Part shown: piece after piece, positions 23,241 through 29,167 of the stretch
Numbering within the stretch: position 1 is the first letter of the stretch
Layout of the letters: every line of letters begins with the position of its first letter
Source of the DNA: a virus
Length of the DNA: 45,375 bases
Reading direction: 5' to 3' (one strand)
IMG/VR virus record: IMGVR_UViG_3300025127_000072
Location: 1-45,375 of that record
Notes under the pieces: model-generated
Told to the model about the DNA's origin: nothing
Databases searched by the model: none
The model's input: the letters and a program-made list of their open reading frames with translations, nothing else
Program-made: the position numbers and the translations under genes

Positions 23241-23531
23241 ATGACCAAGAAACGTGGGAGCATGAAAGGCTACACCATCAAGAGTGGTGACAAACGCCCT
23301 ACCAAAAAGGGTGCAGGCATGACTGCTAAAGGTGTTGCTAAATATCGCAGAGAAAACCCCGGCAGTAAACTCAAGACTGCTGTAACTGGCAAGGTAAAGC
23401 CGGGGAGCAAAGACGCAAAGAGACGTAAGTCTTTTTGTGCTAGATCTGCAGGTCAAATGAAAAAGTTCCCTAAAGCAGCCAAGAACCCAAACAGTAGATT
23501 GCGACAAGCAAGGAGACGATGGAAATGTTAG
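23241..23531 (+). CDS. Basic marine phage protein with KSFCAR motif
   Basis: A 96-residue, very basic protein: MTAKGVAKYRRENPGSKL, TAVTGKVKPGSKDAKRRKS, then KSFCARSAGQMKKFP and the end RLRQARRRWKC. This pattern recurs in marine phage genomes; I am not sure of its family name. The charge and two Cys suggest DNA binding. It follows the Lys/Gly/Met protein by two bases, so both probably serve DNA in the virion or packaging. Confidence 0.85.
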   Translation: MTKKRGSMKGYTIKSGDKRPTKKGAGMTAKGVAKYRRENPGSKLKTAVTGKVKPGSKDAKRRKSFCARSAGQMKKFPKAAKNPNSRLRQARRRWKC

Positions 23532-23632
23532 CTTCAATAAACTTCTGTATGTTTAAAATACTAAACAAAATAAGTAACAAGTTCTATAGAAATTATGTAA
23601 ACCAACTACATAAGTCTCAAGGGAGGTTTTAG
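23525..23632 (+). CDS. Small basic protein before the holin, 35 residues
   Basis: Starts MLASINFCMFKILNKISN, with a hydrophobic first part and a basic second half. An AAGGAG lies 9 bases before the ATG. It overlaps the previous stop by 7 bases, and its own stop TAG overlaps the holin GTG (TAGTG), so it is placed to couple translation into the holin. It may be a small membrane-active or regulatory peptide of lysis; unknown. Confidence 0.5.
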   Translation: MLASINFCMFKILNKISNKFYRNYVNQLHKSQGRF

Positions 23633-24024
23633 TGTTTACTGCTCTTATAGGTCCTATAGCAAATCTAGCAGGCACTTGGTTTGAAAACAAAGTTGCAAAA
23701 ACTAAAGCAGACGGAGAAGCAAAGGTTGCAGAAGCTAAAGCTCGTGCTACTGTTGCAGAGAAAGTCGCAGCAGGTGAAGTTGCATGGGAAGGTAAGATGG
23801 CAGATGCTACGGTGGATTCTTGGAAAGACGAATTTGCGTTAGTTGTGCTACTTGCTCCTGCCATACTGGTGTTCATCCCCGGAATGAGAGAGTACGTACA
23901 AAGTGGCTTTGAGGTTCTTGCTACATTGCCTGATTGGTATCAATACTTATTATATATAGCTATATCTGCATCGTTTGGTATAAAAGGTGTAGGTCAAGCA
24001 GCAAAAATGTTGAGGAAAAAATGA
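23632..24024 (+). CDS. Holin
   Basis: A 130-residue membrane protein of the three-segment holin type common in podoviruses. The N-terminus (FTALIGPIANLAGTWFENK) is a first hydrophobic helix. A charged, Ala-rich helical middle follows (KADGEAKVAEAKARA), then two clear membrane segments, LVVLLAPAILVFIPGM and YQYLLYIAISASFGIKG. It would form the membrane lesion that lets the lysozyme reach the wall. Start is GTG at 23632, with GGGAGG upstream. Its stop overlaps the next small gene (ATGA). Confidence 0.88.
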   Translation: MFTALIGPIANLAGTWFENKVAKTKADGEAKVAEAKARATVAEKVAAGEVAWEGKMADATVDSWKDEFALVVLLAPAILVFIPGMREYVQSGFEVLATLPDWYQYLLYIAISASFGIKGVGQAAKMLRKK

Positions 24025-24113
24025 CAGATTGGTTATGGAAAATATTTGGATGTTCAGGGGATTTATCCAAACATCGACTTCATACAACTAAGTATGAAGA
24101 TTTGTGCATGTAA
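24021..24113 (+). CDS. Tiny protein after the holin, 30 residues
   Basis: Starts MTDWLWKIFGCSGDLSKHRL, with GAGG just upstream, and overlaps the holin stop by ATGA. It has two Cys and an aromatic start. Coupling supports a real gene; no domain. It may belong to the lysis unit. Confidence 0.45.
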   Translation: MTDWLWKIFGCSGDLSKHRLHTTKYEDLCM

Positions 24114-24124
24114 AGGAGTATAAC

Positions 24125-24295
24125 ATGGCAACAAAAAAGAAAGCTAAAAAGAAAAGTGGTGCAAAGCCAACTAACCCAAAGCTATATGCTAGTGTAAAAG
24201 CAGAAGCAAAGAAGAAGTTCAAAGTATATCCCAGTGCGTACGCAAACGCATGGCTTGTTCGTACATATAAAAAGCGTGGTGGTGGATACGCATAA
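24125..24295 (+). CDS. Small basic protein, 56 residues
   Basis: The start at 24125 is preferred to 24104 because AAGGAG precedes it. A Lys-rich start (MATKKKAKKKSGAKPT) is followed by NPKLYASVKAEAKKKFKVYP and SAYANAWLVRTYKKRGGG, a pattern recurring in phages of this kind. High charge suggests DNA binding. It overlaps the next gene by one base. Confidence 0.8.
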   Translation: MATKKKAKKKSGAKPTNPKLYASVKAEAKKKFKVYPSAYANAWLVRTYKKRGGGYA

Positions 24296-24591
24296 TGAGC
24301 AAACCAGAGGGGGGATTAACAAAGTGGTTTAAAGAGGATTGGCGTGATGTCAAGACTGGCAAGAAGTGTGGTCGGTCTGGCAAAGAAAAGAAAACACGCC
24401 CATATCCTGCGTGTAGACCTAAAGCCGTTGCAGGCAAGATAAGTAAACAAGAAGCAAAGAAAAAGACAGGTCCCAAAGCTGTTAAGTGGTCTGTCACGGC
24501 ATCAGGTAAACGAAGAAAGAAATCAAAGACAGTATCGGCAATGATGGGTGGCATGATACACAGAGGTAGAAAAGCAGAATATGAAATATGA
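24295..24591 (+). CDS. Basic protein with GLTKWFKEDW motif
   Basis: A 98-residue protein, starting MSKPEGGLTKWFKEDWRDVK. The rest is Lys/Arg-rich, with three Cys/Pro points (KKCGRSGKEKK, YPACRPKA) and the end MMGGMIHRGRK. It recurs in phage genomes without a clear role; I think it may be a virion DNA-binding or packaging-related protein. It overlaps the lysozyme start by 11 bases. Confidence 0.8.
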   Translation: MSKPEGGLTKWFKEDWRDVKTGKKCGRSGKEKKTRPYPACRPKAVAGKISKQEAKKKTGPKAVKWSVTASGKRRKKSKTVSAMMGGMIHRGRKAEYEI

Positions 24592-25072
24592 GTTAAGTGA
24601 ATTTGTAAAGATGGTTGCCAAGCACGAGGGGATGGTGCTTGAGCCTTATAAGGATAGTCTAGGTATAAGCACTATCGGCATAGGCAGAAATCTTGAAGAT
24701 CGTGGTATAACCGACACCGAGTTAGATTATATAGGTAAGACACTTGAAGATATTTTGAAGGTGGGTCTTACCGAAGAAGAAGCATATTACCTTTGTATGA
24801 ACGACATAGCTATTGTAGAAAAAGAATTACTTGAAAGAAAACCTATTGTAAACCAACTTGACCAAGTGCGACAAATGTGTCTCGTAGATATGGGATTTAA
24901 TATGGGTGTTCCTCGTCTTATGAAATTTGTTAAGATGTGGGGAGCTATCGAGGTGGGTGATTTCTACGAAGCAAGCGAACAGATGCTTGACTCACGTTGG
25001 GCAAAGCAGGTTGGTAAACGCAGTGAGCATCTAGCTCAAATGATGAGGGCAGGCTATGAGTGGACTGGATAA
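24581..25072 (+). CDS. Endolysin, T4-type lysozyme
   Basis: A 163-residue glycoside hydrolase family 24 enzyme that cuts peptidoglycan for cell release. The catalytic site is visible: E16 in KHEGMV, D25 in PYKDSLG and T31 in STIGIG. The helical rest fits (EEEAYYLCMNDI; QVRQMCLVDMGFNMGVPRL). Length is usual for the family. No signal peptide is seen, so it needs the holin upstream. The last 17 bases overlap the Cys-rich gene at 25056. Confidence 0.95.
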   Translation: MKYELSEFVKMVAKHEGMVLEPYKDSLGISTIGIGRNLEDRGITDTELDYIGKTLEDILKVGLTEEEAYYLCMNDIAIVEKELLERKPIVNQLDQVRQMCLVDMGFNMGVPRLMKFVKMWGAIEVGDFYEASEQMLDSRWAKQVGKRSEHLAQMMRAGYEWTG

Positions 25073-25205
25073 GAAGCGATGCGAGACTTGCGAATGTTAC
25101 GATTGCGACTGCGAAGAGTGTTCTTGCGATTGCCATCACAATGATAGAGTTTCTACTGATCTTCATGATCGACACGACAGTGATAAACCAAACACAAAGA
25201 TTTAA
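25056..25205 (+). CDS. Short Cys-rich protein overlapping the lysozyme end
   Basis: A 49-residue protein starting MSGLDKKRCETCECYDCDCE. Eight Cys occur at 9, 12, 14, 17, 19, 22, 24 and 26, followed by two His. Spacing C-x2-C-x-C-x2-C resembles metallothionein or other zinc-binding clusters. The rest is polar (DRVSTDLHDRHDSDK). GAGGGCAGG lies just upstream. It overlaps the lysozyme (17 bases) and, in another frame, the start of the next gene. The Cys pattern is too regular to be a shadow. Metal binding is inferred; function unknown. Confidence 0.7.
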   Translation: MSGLDKKRCETCECYDCDCEECSCDCHHNDRVSTDLHDRHDSDKPNTKI

Positions 25206-25317
25206 AAGTGTAGATGAGTGTCTGTACTTTGCAGAACGTTTAACTAAACAACCAATGATACCAAACGAGGATGGTAATAAAAAAATAACAGCATATTGCA
25301 AACCAATAAACAGGTAA
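25141..25317 (+). CDS. Small protein with N-terminal hydrophobic segment
   Basis: A 58-residue protein. The start at 25141 gives MIEFLLIFMIDTTVI, a short signal- or anchor-like stretch; a GTG at 25060 would add residues that merely mirror the Cys-rich frame. The rest (RFKSVDECLYFAERLTKQP and YCKPINR) has two Cys, which could pair outside the cell membrane. It may be a lysis-related envelope protein. It overlaps the Cys-rich gene for 65 bases. Confidence 0.65.
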   Translation: MIEFLLIFMIDTTVINQTQRFKSVDECLYFAERLTKQPMIPNEDGNKKITAYCKPINR

Positions 25318-25327
25318 GGGGAATACC

Positions 25328-25768
25328 ATGTTAGCAGAATTAGCTGCGGCCAACGCTGCTTTCTCGGTGATTAAAAATTTCGTTTCAAACGGAAAAGAAC
25401 TAAGTGGATGTGTACAACAGATATCAGATTTTGTATTCTCAAAAGAAGAGTTAGAAAAGAAAGCAAGTAAAAAAAAGTTAAAGGGTGGTGGTACAGATCT
25501 GGAGGAGTTCATGGCTCTTGAACAAATACGAGAGAAAGAAGAAGAACTCAAGAAAATGATGATCTATTTAGGTAGACCCGGACTTTGGCAAGACTGGCAA
25601 AAATTCCAAGTAGAAGCACGAAAAGCTAGACGTCACCAAGAGAAGATGGAACAAAAACGTAGAGAAGAACTTATGGAGTACATAGGCTACGGAATTGCAG
25701 CTCTAGGTTTAATATTTTTAGCAGGTTTAATGGCGTGGTTTGTAGGCAAGTGGATGGGTAGATTCTAG
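25328..25768 (+). CDS. Coiled-coil protein with C-terminal membrane segment
   Basis: A 146-residue protein starting MLAELAAANAAFSVIKNFVS. The middle is a charged coiled coil (SKEELEKKASKKKLKGG; EKEEELKKMMIYLGRPGLW), and the end has a membrane segment (IAALGLIFLAGLMAWFVG). I know this layout from marine phages, near lysis and tail genes. It may be a spanin-like lysis protein or a virion component; unproven. A strong promoter follows at 25779. Confidence 0.8.
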   Translation: MLAELAAANAAFSVIKNFVSNGKELSGCVQQISDFVFSKEELEKKASKKKLKGGGTDLEEFMALEQIREKEEELKKMMIYLGRPGLWQDWQKFQVEARKARRHQEKMEQKRREELMEYIGYGIAALGLIFLAGLMAWFVGKWMGRF

Positions 25769-25778
25769 TATCTATATC

Positions 25779-25807
25779 TTGACAATTCAACAGTCTATCT
25801 GTATAAT
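25779..25807 (+). promoter_or_regulatory. Perfect consensus sigma70 promoter inside the virion block
   Basis: TTGACA (25779-25784), exactly 17 bases, TATAAT (25802-25807): every consensus base. It lies in a 57-base gap. Start near 25814 would put the ribosome-binding site (AAGGAG) at the very 5' end of the RNA. Drives the small helical gene at 25826 and tail genes. Confidence 0.88.
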
Positions 25808-25825
25808 CCTAAAAAGGAGTATCCT

Positions 25826-26044
25826 ATGAAAAAACTAGCCGCACAAGCACTAGCTTTTCAATATCAACTACAAATTGAAAATGCACAAGCTGTATTAAAC
25901 AACAATAACGCAGCTTTAAATATGGTCGATCAAGCATTGCACGATGTCATAACTGCAAACGAAAAATTAAAAACGTTAAACAACATGATGCAAAGTGCTA
26001 TCAAAGAAGTTCAAAGTGAAGAAAAAGAAGAAAAAAGATCCTAA
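25826..26044 (+). CDS. Small helical protein, 72 residues
   Basis: Starts MKKLAAQALAFQYQLQIENA, then Asn- and Ala-rich helix (NNNNAALNMVDQALHDVITA) and a charged end. It is nearly all alpha-helix and may form a coiled-coil oligomer. It is the first gene after the perfect promoter, so it may be made in large amounts, and early. It overlaps the next gene by about 29 bases. Function unknown. Confidence 0.75.
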   Translation: MKKLAAQALAFQYQLQIENAQAVLNNNNAALNMVDQALHDVITANEKLKTLNNMMQSAIKEVQSEEKEEKRS

Positions 26045-26309
26045 AGTTGGAACAGGTAAAAAGCCAAAAGGTAGCGACAGACGTTTATACACAGATGAAA
26101 ACCCTAGAGACACGGTTAGCATCAAGTTCGCTACACCTGCTGACGCCAGAGCAACGGTTGCAAAAGTTAAAAGAATCAAGAAACCGTATGCGAGAAAGAT
26201 ACAAATCCTTACAGTCATGGAACAACGTGCAAAAGTGATGGGTAAAACAGAGGTTGTAGCGATAGCAAAACGAGCAAAAGAACAGTTAAAGAAAGCACAT
26301 AAAAAGTGA
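26016..26309 (+). CDS. Basic hypothetical protein, 97 residues
   Basis: Very basic. GTG at 26016 gives a start KKKKKKDPKVGTG, as in similar phage proteins I recall; GTG at 25995 would add 7 residues. The rest has SDRRLYTDENPRDTVSIKF and ARATVAKVKRIKKPYARKI, then a helical end. Lys content suggests DNA or shell binding. A minus- or plus-shadow frame inside (26047-26238) is not counted. Its stop overlaps a GTG at 26306. Confidence 0.7.
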   Translation: MKKKKKKDPKVGTGKKPKGSDRRLYTDENPRDTVSIKFATPADARATVAKVKRIKKPYARKIQILTVMEQRAKVMGKTEVVAIAKRAKEQLKKAHKK

Positions 26310-26348
26310 CATGGTACAAAGTAATTAGATTAAAAAAAAAATCTACGA
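26306..26348 (+). other. Possible split start and A10 slippage site of the next gene
   Basis: A GTG (26306) overlapping the previous stop opens MTWYKVIRLKKK, then a run of ten A (26332-26341). Loss of one A in the RNA would join it to the next frame, giving LIPVFDTKPYKL directly. Without slippage the frame stops at 26368. Slippage, or a one-base sequence error, would explain why the next gene has no good start. Confidence 0.4.
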
Positions 26349-26570
26349 TTGCTAATACCTGTATTTGATACTAAACCTTACAAACTACTGACTCAAGAAC
26401 AAGTAGCAGACATTAACAAAAAACTAAATAGTCCATCACGTAGAATCCAAAAAAGAAAACACTATTTAGAAACAAAACATATCAAAGAGAAACTTAAACA
26501 TGGCGAGCAGTTATCTAGTATTAATCAACAACGTGCTGAGAGATCTAAACGAGGTCGAGTTAACAAGTAG
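26349..26570 (+). CDS. Basic small protein with unclear start, 73 residues
   Basis: The frame reads LIPVFDTKPYKLLTQEQV, then a Lys/Arg-rich helical part (INKKLNSPSRRIQKRKHYLE) and RAERSKRGRVNK. The composition is that of a real gene, but only TTG at 26349 is available, with no ribosome-binding site. The true start may be GTG at 26306, reached by a frame change at A10. It overlaps the tail adaptor gene by 71 bases. Function unknown. Confidence 0.55.
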   Translation: MLIPVFDTKPYKLLTQEQVADINKKLNSPSRRIQKRKHYLETKHIKEKLKHGEQLSSINQQRAERSKRGRVNK

Positions 26571-27186
26571 CACGTTTAGTTCATCTCGTGGTATACAAAC
26601 TGCAGTAAAAGATTACGTCAATCGTGCAATAGATGACATAATAAATGCAGATACAGAATGGCCCTTCACAGTTATTAACAAAAGTTTTACAACTGCTGCA
26701 GGAACAAGATTATATACTAGATCAGCAATAGGTGCAACAAATACCAAAACAGTTGATTTTGACAGTTTTACATTTCTTGAAGCTGCAGACAAAAAAGAAA
26801 TTACACTTGAGTACATAACTTATAGTGAGTACCTTGACAACTATCATGAGAGGGATACAGATCCAACAGGTAACTCACGAGCCATACCAGTGTATGTTTA
26901 CGAAGATCCACAAAACAATATTGGTCTGTCTCCTGTACCTGATAAGGCAACGTACACCGTAAAGTATTACTACTACGCTACACACACAGCATTGAGTTCG
27001 GCTACAGACACATCAGATATACCTGATAGATTTGAAAACGTAATAATAGAAAGAGCAAAATATTATGCGTTTAGTTTGCGTGGTGATTTACAAAACGCAC
27101 AACTTGCACAAATGCAATTTGAGAAATCAATTAAACGTATGCGTGTCGAATTAATTAACAAACAACTATATATGAGAGCAGTATAG
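26500..27186 (+). CDS. Tail adaptor (tail tube protein A-like)
   Basis: A 228-residue protein of the type that joins the portal to the tail in T7-like and related podoviruses. It starts MASSYLVLINNVLRDLNEVE; the helical part continues with DYVNRAIDDIINADTEWPF, then beta-rich middle and end (RFENVIIERAKYYAFSLRGD). Length and position just before the nozzle gene fit gp11-like adaptors. Assigned by pattern and place. Confidence 0.8.
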   Translation: MASSYLVLINNVLRDLNEVELTSSTFSSSRGIQTAVKDYVNRAIDDIINADTEWPFTVINKSFTTAAGTRLYTRSAIGATNTKTVDFDSFTFLEAADKKEITLEYITYSEYLDNYHERDTDPTGNSRAIPVYVYEDPQNNIGLSPVPDKATYTVKYYYYATHTALSSATDTSDIPDRFENVIIERAKYYAFSLRGDLQNAQLAQMQFEKSIKRMRVELINKQLYMRAV

Positions 27187-27187
27187 T

Positions 27188-29167
27188 ATGGCTGATTTGA
27201 GTAACACTGCGGCATTTCCATTTGTATGTGAGGGTGGTTTAGTTCTTGACCAATCTACATTTATAATGAAACCCGGTCAAGCTCTTGAACTAGAAAACTT
27301 TGAACCAGACATTGAAGGTGGATATAGAAGAATAAATGGATTCCAAAAGTTTGTTGGACAAACAGTTCCTGAAACATCAAGTAGTACAGAAGCTGTGCTT
27401 ATGACTACTGTATTTAACGACTTTGTTCTTGCAGCACGAGGAGAAAGAATATTTAGTTCGGCATCAAATTTATTAACAACGTCTATTGCTTCAGATGCAA
27501 CCATGAGTGGGTCTGGCACTATAGTTGTTAAATCAACTGATGGATTTTCATCAAGTGGCACTCTGTTTATAGACTCGGAACAATTTACTTACACAGGTAA
27601 ATCAACAACAACTTTTACTGGTGTAACACGATCAGCAAATAGCACAAGTGCTGCAGCTCATGCCGTAAATGCAGTAGTGTCTGAGACATGGACTCAACGA
27701 GATACAGGGCGAACAAACGCAACAAAGTATTCTTTTGAAAAATTTAACTTTGATGGCAACGATAAGTTAATTGTTGTAGATGGTGCAAATGCACCCACTG
27801 TTTTTAACACATCTCTCACAGCTACAGATGTAGCTCCTGCTAGTACAGGAACTGGAGAGTCTACAACTTTGCTTGTAGCAATAGCAGCAGACACAGGTAT
27901 GACAGGATCAGGAACTATTACAGTTAATGATACATCTCAGTTTGCTAGTTCAGGATCTATATTAATAGGGGGTGAAACTTTTACTTACGGAAGTAAAGCT
28001 AGTGCTACACAGTTTGGAGGAGTAACAAGGGCAACATCAAGTAGTGTTGCCGCAGCCCACGAAGTAGGTGCTATTGTACAAGACTTGTTTCCACCACCAG
28101 TGGCAGGTGCTAAGTTTATTACAGCATTTAAAGATCACATGTTTTATGCAGGCATGTCTGCAAACAAACAAGAAATAGTATTTAGCATACCTTTTGATGA
28201 AGATAACTTCTCTGCAGCAATAGGTGGGGGTAGTATAAAAGTTGACGATACCATAACAGGACTCAAAGTATTCCGTGATAATTTGTTTATATTTTGTGAA
28301 AACAGAATATTTCAGTTGTCAGGTTCATCCCAAGCTGATTTTGCAATGAAGCCAGTTACAAGAAACATAGGGTGTACAAATGGAGACACCATACAAGAAT
28401 TTGCAGGAGACTTAATATTTTTAGGACCTGACGGATTACGTACTGTTGCAGGTACTGCAAGAATTGGTGACGTTGAATTGGGTAGCATAAGCTCTAATGT
28501 GCAAAGTTTGTTTAGAGAAAACATATCAGATTCTGGAGCTTTCACATCTCTCGTTATACCAGACAAAACACAATATCGCATCTTTTTTTCAAAGTCTGGT
28601 GGTGGTGAAAAAAGTACAGAGGGTGTGATATGTGTTATGAAAGGTCAAGCGTTTGAGTTCTCTAAAATTAGAGGTATGCGACCTGCATGCACAGATACTA
28701 CAGTTGACGAAGGTAACGTTATAGCTATACACGGTGGATTTGATGGTGTAGTGTATAGACAAGATCAGGGTGATACATTTGATGGTGAATTAATAAGGGC
28801 AAAATACAGAAGTCCTGATCTTACATTCAACGACCCCGGTATACGTAAACACATGCAAAGAGTTAACATCAACTACGCACCAGAGTCCACAATCGATGCA
28901 GACTTATTTGTAAGATATGATTACGAGTCACAAGACTCAACACGCCCTGCAGCTTACCCCCTAGACAGTTTAAACGTTGCAGGTATATATGGATCGGCTA
29001 CATATGGCACGACATCATACGGAGGACCTACACAACCAATCGTAAGAAAATCTGTTGAAGGATCAGGTTTTGCAGTGGCATTACGAGTAGAAGATGGTAG
29101 CACTAGCACAGCACCATATTCGTTAAAAGGTTTTCAGTTAGAATATCAATTAGGAGCAAGAAGGTAA
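27188..29167 (+). CDS. Tail nozzle / tail tube protein B-like
   Basis: A 659-residue tail protein, one base after the adaptor. Opening MKPGQALELENFEPDIEGGY followed by RRINGF is typical of T7 gp12-like nozzles. Inside lies a duplicated domain of about 75 residues at 95-167 and 225-300, sharing SGSGTI, FTY and GVTR with AAAHxV. This domain is beta-rich and may be a surface insertion. It would form the tube that DNA leaves by. The fibre gene follows with no gap. Confidence 0.85.
   Translation: MADLSNTAAFPFVCEGGLVLDQSTFIMKPGQALELENFEPDIEGGYRRINGFQKFVGQTVPETSSSTEAVLMTTVFNDFVLAARGERIFSSASNLLTTSIASDATMSGSGTIVVKSTDGFSSSGTLFIDSEQFTYTGKSTTTFTGVTRSANSTSAAAHAVNAVVSETWTQRDTGRTNATKYSFEKFNFDGNDKLIVVDGANAPTVFNTSLTATDVAPASTGTGESTTLLVAIAADTGMTGSGTITVNDTSQFASSGSILIGGETFTYGSKASATQFGGVTRATSSSVAAAHEVGAIVQDLFPPPVAGAKFITAFKDHMFYAGMSANKQEIVFSIPFDEDNFSAAIGGGSIKVDDTITGLKVFRDNLFIFCENRIFQLSGSSQADFAMKPVTRNIGCTNGDTIQEFAGDLIFLGPDGLRTVAGTARIGDVELGSISSNVQSLFRENISDSGAFTSLVIPDKTQYRIFFSKSGGGEKSTEGVICVMKGQAFEFSKIRGMRPACTDTTVDEGNVIAIHGGFDGVVYRQDQGDTFDGELIRAKYRSPDLTFNDPGIRKHMQRVNINYAPESTIDADLFVRYDYESQDSTRPAAYPLDSLNVAGIYGSATYGTTSYGGPTQPIVRKSVEGSGFAVALRVEDGSTSTAPYSLKGFQLEYQLGARR

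Noticed and set aside
22848-23537. Long minus-strand frame of 229 codons
   Set aside because: Shadow of the Gly/Lys/Met repeats and the following basic gene; Pro/Phe-rich product is typical of reverse reading.
26047-26238. 63-codon plus-strand frame inside the basic gene
   Set aside because: Starts with TTG without a ribosome-binding site and is nested in a better frame.
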